The position numbers and the translations under genes are program-made. From Desulfocapsa sp. (lineage in GTDB: Bacteria; Desulfobacterota; Desulfobulbia; Desulfobulbales; Desulfocapsaceae), in assembly GCA_030635405.1 (NCBI GenBank), contig DAOVZA010000112.1, forward strand, positions 1 through 6,906: a DNA stretch of 6,906 nucleotides, in the 5' to 3' direction. Below are positions 1 to 5,602 of the stretch, piece after piece. The notes under the pieces are model-generated. The model was not told where the DNA came from and made no database searches. It saw nothing but the letters and a program-made list of their open reading frames with translations. Numbering within the stretch: position 1 is the first letter of the stretch; the number at the start of each line of letters is the position of its first letter.

Positions 1-919
1 AGCCGCCCATGGAAATGACAAGATCAGCAGCACCAATCAACTGTTCCAGACGTGGATGGAATGGTTGTGACTTTATCCCATACTGTTTTGCTTTATTTTT
101 GATATGCTCCCGGCTGGATTTGGGCATAAACGGGCCGGTGATCATAAGAGATTTAAAGGGGAGAGAAGTGGGGAAGAAATCATGCATGGAGAGGTAGTGA
201 TCAAGAAGTTCGCAACCATCACCGCCACCACCTGCTGTGACAAGAATGAATATATCGTCATCAAGGATGCGGTACCTTTGCCTTATTTTCTGCCGGACAC
301 TCTTGGTATTTTGTTTTCGCGGGATGTAGCCGGTAAAACAAATCTTTGGTTCGAGTGAGGAGGGTATCTTGTATTCAATTATCGGATCGTAGATCTTCTG
401 GTTTCCGTAGACCCAGATTTCATCATACAGCTTATCAAGATAGTGGTATACGTTTTTGCTTTTCCAGTCCTTACAAACAACGGATGACTCATCGAGTATA
501 TCACGGAGCCCAAGAATTGTTTTCGTCTCAGGTAAATGTTTTCGGATCCATTTCAGGGTTGGAAGTATTTCTTTCTTCAGGCCAAGAGGTTCTTTATCAA
601 CAATAACGAGATCTGGTTTAAAGGCTTTTGCTGTAGCACTGATAATACTTTTTCTGATATGGAGTGCCTGGTTAGGATCAATGCGAATGGAAAGGGATCG
701 GTATTCGTCATTGGTTCTTTTGATCATTCCCGGGATACGAACAAAGTCAACCTGTTCGGGAAGAGTAAAACGCCCTGCAATGGGGGATCCTGTAAGGATA
801 AGAATATTGACCTCTTTGCCAGACAGATGCCTGGCAATGGCCATGGAACGCCGGATATGTCCAAGCCCATAAGTGTCATGGGAATACATGAGGATGTTAT
901 ATATGGGGGCAGGGGTCAT
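1..919 (-). CDS. Predicted GT-B glycosyltransferase (COG4671-like), 3' end cut off by window edge
   Basis: The minus strand is open from ATG 919 to the left edge (306 codons) with no stop, so the C-terminus lies outside the window. The N-terminus reads NILMYSHDTYGLGHIRRSMA (residues 8-27), the hallmark of predicted glycosyltransferases with a MurG-like GT-B fold. Other family-like segments are LTGSPIAGRF (42-51), DLVIVDKEPLGL (103-114), ILGLRDILD (135-143), YDEIWVYG (165-172), FTGYIPRK (195-202), the glycine-rich TAGGGGDG (228-235) that opens the second Rossmann domain, and AADLVISMGG (297-306), where nucleotide-sugar binding usually begins. Such proteins are usually near 390-400 residues, so about 90 are probably missing. 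They act in the cytoplasm; donor and acceptor cannot be read from sequence. ATG 919 has no clear ribosome binding site; ATG 889 (residue 11) is an alternative but would shorten the first beta strand. The gene lies 132 bp downstream of an acyltransferase on the same strand, suggesting a surface-glycan operon. Confidence 0.85.
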   Translation of the reverse strand, partial: MTPAPIYNILMYSHDTYGLGHIRRSMAIARHLSGKEVNILILTGSPIAGRFTLPEQVDFVRIPGMIKRTNDEYRSLSIRIDPNQALHIRKSIISATAKAFKPDLVIVDKEPLGLKKEILPTLKWIRKHLPETKTILGLRDILDESSVVCKDWKSKNVYHYLDKLYDEIWVYGNQKIYDPIIEYKIPSSLEPKICFTGYIPRKQNTKSVRQKIRQRYRILDDDIFILVTAGGGGDGCELLDHYLSMHDFFPTSLPFKSLMITGPFMPKSSREHIKNKAKQYGIKSQPFHPRLEQLIGAADLVISMGG

Positions 920-1051
920 ATTATTTATTGGTAGTTCGTTAGTATCTTCTGAGTTCTCTTGGAGTTTACGCAAATCTAACGCTTTTTGCAAAGTGTTTGG
1001 TGAAGATACTGATAGCCTTTGTGGATACCAGTAATATAGGGGAGGAGAACA

Positions 1052-1627
1052 TCAAAATGTAGTGTCTTTCAGTTCGTCAAGCTGAAGGTGTTCTTTCAGG
1101 CTGAAGGCTGGTCTTTCAAAATAGGACTTGAGTTCAGTGGAAGACAAATCCTTTCTATCAGCAATTTTTCTTGCGGGGACGCCAGCCCATATTTCATAGG
1201 CACCGGGGTTTTTAGTCAGGACGGAACCGGCACCAAGAACAAAACCGTCGGGAAGTATGGATGCCTGGTAAAGGACAATTGCATTTTCGTGAATCCACAC
1301 ATCTTTGCCAAGGTATTTGTCCTGCCAGACAACGCCATGCTTTTCCTGGGTGGCAAGGAGTGGTTCCTTTCCTTGATGGCAATGGTCATGGGTATATATT
1401 CTAGCTCGGGCTCCAATCATACACCAGGGGCCAATATGAATTGAACCAGTATTGTCGAGAATGGAAAAACGACTGATAACTATATTGGTCTCACTTCCAG
1501 GCGTATTGAAAATTTCAGGTGAAAGAAGAAGCTTTCCCTTGTGGATATTAGAGTGTGGTTTCCTGCGACATTCTTTCAGCGAAGTTTCAAGTTCCTGTTT
1601 CGTTTGTGAGGCACTTCGGAATCGCAC
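1052..1627 (-). CDS. Hexapeptide-repeat (left-handed beta-helix) acyltransferase, WbbJ/LacA-like
   Basis: A 191-residue protein with imperfect hexapeptide repeats of the left-handed beta-helix acyltransferases: IHIGPWCMIGARARIY (63-78), then LGKDVWIHENAIVLYQASI (106-124) and LPDGFVLGAGSVLTK (125-139). The THDH segment (79-82) carries the histidine expected to be catalytic in this superfamily, and YEIWAGVPARKIADR (144-158) is the standard end of the helix domain. The last 33 residues look alpha-helical and charged. Family members move an acetyl group from acetyl-CoA to a hydroxyl or amino group of a sugar in the cytoplasm; pairing with the glycosyltransferase downstream points to modification of a surface polysaccharide, though the acceptor is unknown. 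The start is GTG 1627, the only usual start between the upstream in-frame stop and the conserved core; no ribosome binding site is visible, so the first ~25 residues are uncertain. The TGA stop (1054-1052) is in the same frame as the downstream glycosyltransferase. Confidence 0.85.
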   Translation of the reverse strand: MRFRSASQTKQELETSLKECRRKPHSNIHKGKLLLSPEIFNTPGSETNIVISRFSILDNTGSIHIGPWCMIGARARIYTHDHCHQGKEPLLATQEKHGVVWQDKYLGKDVWIHENAIVLYQASILPDGFVLGAGSVLTKNPGAYEIWAGVPARKIADRKDLSSTELKSYFERPAFSLKEHLQLDELKDTTF

Positions 1628-1651
1628 GAGTTTTAGTTTGCCACGAGGAGA

Positions 1652-1688
1652 GTTTTATGAGAAGTGGTTGAAGTTTTCGTTTTATGAG
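1652..1688. repeat. Pair of 10-bp direct repeats
   Basis: GTTTTATGAG occurs at 1652-1661 and again at 1679-1688, with starts 27 bp apart. The pair lies in the 63-bp gap between the small barrel gene and the acyltransferase gene. No inverted-repeat structure or T-tract terminator accompanies it. It could be a chance product of a short AT-rich stretch or a protein-binding site; nothing in the sequence decides this. Confidence 0.35.
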
Positions 1689-1690
1689 GA

Positions 1691-2242
1691 TTAGAAGCTC
1701 ATGGTTAATTTGTTGGTGACGATGGTGATATCTTCAATATTAGTGTAGCTGGTACTGTCTTTGAAGAGTTCGCCAGTGTCCATATATCCAAAATGAACTT
1801 CATACGCAAATTTATTCAGGAATTTGTAAGCGACGCCAAGATCAACTTCCCAACCAATGCGGTCAGTGTAATCAAGATTTGTTTCTTCAAGGGTGTCGGT
1901 TAGACCGATGGAACTGTGAAAGGTAATTCCATCAGTTGGCGCGAATGCTGCTCGTATGGCTAAGCCCTGATAATTATCTTTGTTAATGTCTATATGGGAG
2001 TTGCCAAGGAACATCTCTTCACGATTGAGAACCGTTTTCATGGCTTCGGAAGAGATAAATAGACTATGGAAGCTAATGTTCTTGGATGAGATGCTGTTAG
2101 AATACCCAGCTGAATCTCCGTTGCTGAGACTATAGGCAAAGAGTTTGTACTCTCCAGATTGCAAATTTCTTCCTTCAGCTTGCACAGAAATGGCAAAGCT
2201 TAAGATGAGAAAAGTCAGCAGTATGGAAAATGTTCGTTTCAT
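1691..2242 (-). CDS. Small outer-membrane beta-barrel protein (porin-like)
   Basis: A 183-residue secreted protein. Residues 1-22 form a Sec signal peptide: MKR, a hydrophobic stretch TFSILLTFLILSFAISV, then QA before the likely cut ahead of EGR. The mature part alternates polar and hydrophobic residues in short stretches typical of outer-membrane strands, for example YQGLAIRAAFAP (91-102), ITFHSSIGL (106-114), IGWEVDLGVAYKFL (129-142) and FAYEVHFGYMDTG (145-157). It ends KLTMSF; the terminal Phe is the usual BAM assembly signal. The C-terminal third resembles the ends of longer deltaproteobacterial porins, but the mature length (~160 residues) only suits about eight strands. The reading frame is open upstream to 2395, but ATG 2242 puts the signal peptide at the N-terminus and is preferred; a TTG farther upstream, behind an AAAGGAG (2284-2290), is a weaker alternative. 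The function is unknown: structural barrel, small channel or a shortened porin are all possible. Confidence 0.75.
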   Translation of the reverse strand: MKRTFSILLTFLILSFAISVQAEGRNLQSGEYKLFAYSLSNGDSAGYSNSISSKNISFHSLFISSEAMKTVLNREEMFLGNSHIDINKDNYQGLAIRAAFAPTDGITFHSSIGLTDTLEETNLDYTDRIGWEVDLGVAYKFLNKFAYEVHFGYMDTGELFKDSTSYTNIEDITIVTNKLTMSF

Positions 2243-2293
2243 ATCCGTTGTAAGTAGAATTGAAGAGTACAAAAAATTTGATTCTCCTTTAAA

Positions 2294-2320
2294 ATTATGA
2301 TTTATAATCCCATAAGTCAA
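2294..2320 (-). promoter_or_regulatory. Candidate sigma70-type promoter for the small barrel gene
   Basis: On the minus strand TTGACT (2320-2315; five of six match TTGACA) is followed after 15 bp by CATAAT (2299-2294; five of six match TATAAT). The spacer is two bases shorter than ideal. This would start transcription near 2287 and give a leader of about 45 nt before ATG 2242. It is a by-eye prediction only. Confidence 0.4.
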
Positions 2321-2489
2321 GGAGAAATTGTTCTTATTCCTCTTTTTTCTGAAGTATCTTTGGTATGGCAGGTTTGAGAGGCTTCGTGAAAACATTGTTG
2401 ATTGCCATGAAGATGGAAGTGCGGTAGAATTGGACTATTTTTCAAATAATTATTCCAGCGGAGCCCGCATTGTCAAACCGTGGGCCTGA
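2316..2489 (+). pseudogene. ATG-less open frame, possible tail of a decayed gene
   Basis: A plus-strand frame runs from just after the stop TAA (2313-2315) to TGA (2487-2489). From about 2352 it reads like real protein: KYLWYGRFERLRENIVDCHE followed by a segment ending NYSSGARIVKPWA, with balanced composition and natural codon choice. It contains no ATG or GTG; a TTG at 2328 lies only 3 bases behind AAGGAG, and the residues after it (LFLFLFFL) look like a translated T-rich intergenic stretch. The simplest reading is the 3' end of a gene whose 5' part was lost, now 30 bp upstream of the FG-GAP gene on the same strand. I do not recognise the family. It could also be a small expressed protein using TTG, or chance; its 5' part overlaps the promoter predicted for the opposite strand. 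Confidence 0.3.
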
Positions 2490-2519
2490 CTGGATCAGTA
2501 AATACTATCGAGGTTAGTA

Positions 2520-4124
2520 ATGCGTAATATTCTGAAAGAATGTGCAATGGCTTTTTTACTTTTTTTGTTTCTCCCACCGATGGCTATGGGTGCGTTGGCA
2601 GAGAAAACAGAAGAGGTTGTTTTTTATCCAACGGATGTTGCTGACGCCGGTGACTTTGCCTATTTGCGCGATAGTGTCCGTATGATGCTTGCCAGTAGGA
2701 TTGCCTCTGCAGCAGGTGGTGAGGTTCGTCTTGAAAATAAGATGATAAAAGGGCGTGATTTCAACTCCTATCGTGTGCTGAGTCGTATTGCTTATGCAGG
2801 TAATGGGATAGAACTTTCCGTTAAAGCCTTCAGACCATCTGAGGAGACTTCATTACAATTTCAATCCACGGCTAAAAACAGTGCAGATATAATGACTGCC
2901 TTGGATGGACTGGTTGCAGACGTCGCACAATCACTCTTTGAGAAACAGGACGTGAAGGAAGAAGTCACAATACCTGAAAAAACAATTGTTGAAGATGTTG
3001 CCTTAAGTTCTAGCCATCCAGATCGAATCTATAAGACAACAAGTGGTTTTGGACTTTCCATTAGTCAGGATGAGTTTATCAGCCAAACGGCTTTGGAGGT
3101 AAACGCAACTGATCGCTATAAAAGTGCAGTTATACCTGCCCAGTCAAAGGGGATGACGGCTGGAGATATTGACGGCGATTCTCTTCAAGAAATATTGATC
3201 GCCACCAATACAAGACTTTATATCTATCAGTTAAAAGATAAGGAAATTCAGCATCTCGATACTGTCTCTTTGCCCGGCGAATTAAAGGTTCATGCTCTCA
3301 ATGTTGCAGATTTGGATGCGAATGGTGTCATGGAAATTTATATCAGCAGTACAAGAAGGGGACTGCCTCGTTCCTTTATTATAGAGTGGCATCCAGCTAC
3401 TGGTGTTAAATGGCTGTACGAAAATGTGTATTGGTATTTGCGACCTGTGGTTATTCCTGGGGAAGGAGTCGTACTTGCTGGACAGCAAAGTGGTATAGAA
3501 GGAGGGATGTCCTCTGGGATTTTTCGCCTTGTTGCTCATGTTGGAGAGGAAATTACGGGCGGTGAACGCCTAGTACTCCCTGAATCGACCAACTTATTTG
3601 ATTTTGTTTTTGCAGATCTTGAAGGAGACAAGCTTTCCGAAGTTGTGGTTCTTAACAAGAAAGAACAGCTACAGGTGTATTCTTCTGATTCGAAATTGAT
3701 TTATACGTCACCGGCTGGTTTTGGTGGAAGAGAGTTACTGGAAGATTATACTGCTCCTATTCGCCTTGTTGTTTCAGATTTTGATGGTGATGGCCATGAT
3801 GATATCCTGCTCGTGGACAATGAATTGTACTCTCCTAAAATGATGAATAAAACTCGACTGTATAGAAATGGTCAGGTTCGTGGCTTGGCATGGGATGGTG
3901 GAGGGTTTATGGAAGTCTGGCATACTAATATTTTCCCAAATTCAATTGTCGATTTTCAGTTCTTCTCAATTGTGGAAACGAAGAGTGTTGTGCGAGGGAG
4001 TCTTTTTATAGTGGAGCCTGAAAAAGCTGATTTGCTACAAAGTCTTTTGCTGGGATTAGGAGGAAATCGTCTATCTGTTTATGGCATGGATTTTATTTCA
4101 AAAGCTGGACAGGGAAAAGAATAA
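2520..4124 (+). CDS. Secreted FG-GAP/VCBS repeat protein with CsgG/TolB-like N-terminal region
   Basis: A 534-residue exported protein. Residues 1-27 form a signal peptide (hydrophobic AFLLFLFLPPMAMG, then ALA before EKT). Residues ~32-140 (VVFYPTDV, YLRDSVRMMLASRIA) resemble the N-terminal region of CsgG/FlgO/TolB-like periplasmic proteins, where a strand is followed by a helix with a 'YL.d.....L..rl' pattern. After a linker (~141-195) come FG-GAP/VCBS blades with Asp-rich calcium-loop motifs: AGDIDGDSLQEILIAT (214-229), VADLDANGVMEIYISS (262-277), FADLEGDKLSEVVVLN (364-379) and VSDFDGDGHDDILLVD (418-433). Only four loops are clear, so a full seven-blade propeller is inferred. Start ATG 2520 has GAGG (2510-2513) six bases upstream. 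The protein probably acts in the periplasm or is anchored at the cell surface; ligand and partner are unknown. A porin follows 171 bp downstream but has its own promoter, so co-function is only suggested. Confidence 0.8.
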   Translation: MRNILKECAMAFLLFLFLPPMAMGALAEKTEEVVFYPTDVADAGDFAYLRDSVRMMLASRIASAAGGEVRLENKMIKGRDFNSYRVLSRIAYAGNGIELSVKAFRPSEETSLQFQSTAKNSADIMTALDGLVADVAQSLFEKQDVKEEVTIPEKTIVEDVALSSSHPDRIYKTTSGFGLSISQDEFISQTALEVNATDRYKSAVIPAQSKGMTAGDIDGDSLQEILIATNTRLYIYQLKDKEIQHLDTVSLPGELKVHALNVADLDANGVMEIYISSTRRGLPRSFIIEWHPATGVKWLYENVYWYLRPVVIPGEGVVLAGQQSGIEGGMSSGIFRLVAHVGEEITGGERLVLPESTNLFDFVFADLEGDKLSEVVVLNKKEQLQVYSSDSKLIYTSPAGFGGRELLEDYTAPIRLVVSDFDGDGHDDILLVDNELYSPKMMNKTRLYRNGQVRGLAWDGGGFMEVWHTNIFPNSIVDFQFFSIVETKSVVRGSLFIVEPEKADLLQSLLLGLGGNRLSVYGMDFISKAGQGKE

Positions 4125-4166
4125 TCAGTGGGCAGTATAAAAATTTTGACTTTTTGTGAAAAAAAC

Positions 4167-4195
4167 TTGACAGGCGTGCGTGCTATAGATATTAT
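4167..4195 (+). promoter_or_regulatory. Strong sigma70-type promoter of the porin gene
   Basis: A perfect -35 box TTGACA (4167-4172), a 17-bp spacer and a near-perfect -10 box TATTAT (4190-4195, five of six). Transcription should start near 4202, giving a leader of about 95 nt before the porin start. It lies in the gap after the FG-GAP gene, and its quality fits the high-expression codon use of the gene it drives. Confidence 0.75.
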
Positions 4196-4201
4196 TTATC
4201 A

Positions 4202-4295
4202 AACTGTTTAGTAAAGCTGGTTGTTTTGCCATGATTGGCTGGCAACTGAGATGACACTTCTGTTAAAGAAGTGAAAAATTAAGGAGATGAAAGAG
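4202..4295 (+). promoter_or_regulatory. Structured 5' leader of the porin mRNA with ribosome binding site
   Basis: The predicted leader can form two hairpins. The first has GTTG (4220-4223) pairing with CAAC (4243-4246) around an inner GCCA (4228-4231)/TGGC (4236-4239) stem with a TGAT loop. The second is a perfect 7-bp stem, CACTTCT (4255-4261) with AGAAGTG (4267-4273), loop GTTAA. The ribosome binding site AAGGAG (4281-4286) follows 7 bases later. Such a leader could protect the mRNA from decay or tune translation, as in many porin transcripts. No T-tract follows the hairpins, so this is not an attenuator-type terminator, and I recognise no known riboswitch. Two mini-ORFs overlap in the leader (see findings). 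Confidence 0.5.
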
Positions 4296-5501
4296 ATGAA
4301 AAAGGTAATTTGCGTTGCTGCTGCATTTTTGATGGTTGGTGGTGTTGCAACTGTTGCTTCTGCAGAAGTTGATTTGAGTGGTAGTGCTCGTGCTCGTTTT
4401 AGAACTAATGATTCTGGTATTCAAGGTACTAGTGCTGTAACCAAATGGGATTCACGTGTACGTGTTAAAATCCACGCCAAAACAGAAGGTGGTGGTTATG
4501 TAAAAGCTCGTGTTCGTTTTCTTGATGGTACCTGGGGAACAGGTGGAGATTACACCGCAAATGCAAAAGGCGATTACAATGTTTGGTCTGATTATGCCTT
4601 CGTTGGTTTCAAAACAGGAAAGCTTGACTTTGCTGGTGGTAAAATGCCTGCTTCTTTCTCTGCCTGGTTCCTTGATGATGATCGTCGCGATCGTTTTCGT
4701 GTACTCTACAAAGATGGTGGCTTAGCACTTGCTTACACTTATGATATGAAAGTTTATGAGTTTGCTCCAGCAGCAAACCAGACAGTAGACTATCAGATCG
4801 TTGATACCAATGGTAACCTTATTGACGCTGTTGCAGAGATTGCTGGTGCATCTTATGATGGTGATAAAGTAGTTCATGGTATTACTTACAGACAAAAATT
4901 CAGTGATGCAGTAAGTGCAAATCTTCGAGTTGTGTATGTTGTTGATGATACTGTTGCCAATGACAAAAGTGGAATGAAATGGTCTGCTAATGTTGCAATG
5001 AATTTTGGTGGAAACAATATCGTTCTTGAACAGTCCTGGAAAGATGGTGCTACCGCAGGTCAGGATGATGACCAGATGGGTGGTTATGCAGAGTGGAATG
5101 CTACCTTTGGTTCTATTACTCCTACCGTTCGTGTTGGTTACACCATGGATGGTTTTCTTGCTGACGCAACCTTTGGTTGGTTGATGATCGGTGGTGATCT
5201 TCCGTCATCTCAGGCTGGTACCTATTTTGTAGGTATGGGCGGCGATACCATGTTTCTTGGTTTGAGCTCCAAGTTCCAGACTTCAGAGAAACTTAGCTTT
5301 ACCGGTAACCTTGTATTCTTGGATATTGATGATAACGGAAATTCCGTTTATGGTGAAACCCCAGTCGAGCTGTCTGCTCAGGCTAGATACCAAGTTGGTA
5401 AAGGTGTTGAGCTTGTTGCCAGAACTGGTTATCTTACCAGTGACAGTGACGTCAATGATGATGCTTTCACCGCATACGGAAAAATGGAAGTTAGCTTCTA
5501 G
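4296..5501 (+). CDS. Porin-like outer-membrane beta-barrel protein
   Basis: A 401-residue exported protein. Residues 1-23 (MKK, VICVAAAFLMVGGVATV, ASA before EVD) are a textbook signal peptide. The mature ~378 residues alternate polar and apolar in repeated amphipathic strands, often with Tyr, Phe or Trp at strand ends, such as VRVKIHAKTEGGGYVKARVR, YAFVGFKTGKLDFAGGKM, LALAYTYDMKVYEF and VSANLRVVYVVDD, separated by Asp/Gly/Asn-rich loops. It ends GKMEVSF, with the C-terminal Phe expected for BAM-dependent insertion. Length and strand count suit a 16-strand general or substrate-specific porin; the substrate is unknown. An Arg/Asp cluster (DDDRRDRFR) could lie in a pore-lining loop, which is inference. 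An in-frame ATG at 4287 abuts AAGGAG with no spacing, so ATG 4296 (9-base spacing) is the better start. The gene favours GGT, GTT, GCT and CGT codons, indicating high expression, and sits as a single unit between its own promoter and terminator. Confidence 0.85.
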   Translation: MKKVICVAAAFLMVGGVATVASAEVDLSGSARARFRTNDSGIQGTSAVTKWDSRVRVKIHAKTEGGGYVKARVRFLDGTWGTGGDYTANAKGDYNVWSDYAFVGFKTGKLDFAGGKMPASFSAWFLDDDRRDRFRVLYKDGGLALAYTYDMKVYEFAPAANQTVDYQIVDTNGNLIDAVAEIAGASYDGDKVVHGITYRQKFSDAVSANLRVVYVVDDTVANDKSGMKWSANVAMNFGGNNIVLEQSWKDGATAGQDDDQMGGYAEWNATFGSITPTVRVGYTMDGFLADATFGWLMIGGDLPSSQAGTYFVGMGGDTMFLGLSSKFQTSEKLSFTGNLVFLDIDDNGNSVYGETPVELSAQARYQVGKGVELVARTGYLTSDSDVNDDAFTAYGKMEVSF

Positions 5502-5535
5502 TTAGTAACTTTTCATAGTAAGCGTTGATGTTTTT

Positions 5536-5570
5536 AAACGGGCTCTGTTTTTCAGAGTCCGTTTTTTTTT
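5536..5570 (+). terminator. Intrinsic terminator after the porin gene
   Basis: CGGGCTCTG (5539-5547) pairs with CAGAGTCCG (5553-5561) through nine pairs including one G-T wobble, around a TTTTT loop. Flanking A's (5536-5538) and the nine-T tract (5562-5570) extend the stem and provide the release signal. It starts 35 bp after the porin stop and separates the porin transcript from the transporter gene. Confidence 0.93.
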
Positions 5571-5602
5571 GTCTTCAATATTCCTCCAACTGATCAAATC
5601 AC

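Noticed and set aside
9..934. Several overlapping plus-strand open frames in the first 0.9 kb.
   Set aside because: The minus strand carries one continuous frame with glycosyltransferase motifs across the whole stretch; the plus-strand frames are its shadows.
1088..1444. Plus-strand open frame of 118 codons opposite the acyltransferase.
   Set aside because: It is antisense to a clearly conserved hexapeptide acyltransferase and has no family features of its own.
2297..2377. Plus-strand 26-codon frame beginning MIYNPISQGEIVLIPLFSEV, faintly like the start of PemK/MazF-type toxins.
   Set aside because: It stops after 26 codons, lacks the PFPFxD and RPALV signatures, has no ribosome binding site and overlaps the predicted minus-strand promoter. 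The likeness is too short to support a toxin call, even as a remnant.
2243..2395. Extension of the small barrel protein upstream to ATG 2395.
   Set aside because: The extra 51 residues are basic and low in pattern, would bury the signal peptide inside the protein, and cover the predicted promoter.
2466..2488. Possible hairpin GCCCGC/GTGGGC with an 11-base loop upstream of the FG-GAP gene.
   Set aside because: The stem is short, has one wobble pair and is not followed by a T-tract, so it does not qualify as a terminator, and no regulatory role is evident.
4287..4295. ATG 4287 as the porin start.
   Set aside because: It touches the AAGGAG ribosome binding site with no spacer; ATG 4296 has a normal 9-base spacing and gives a typical MKK signal peptide.
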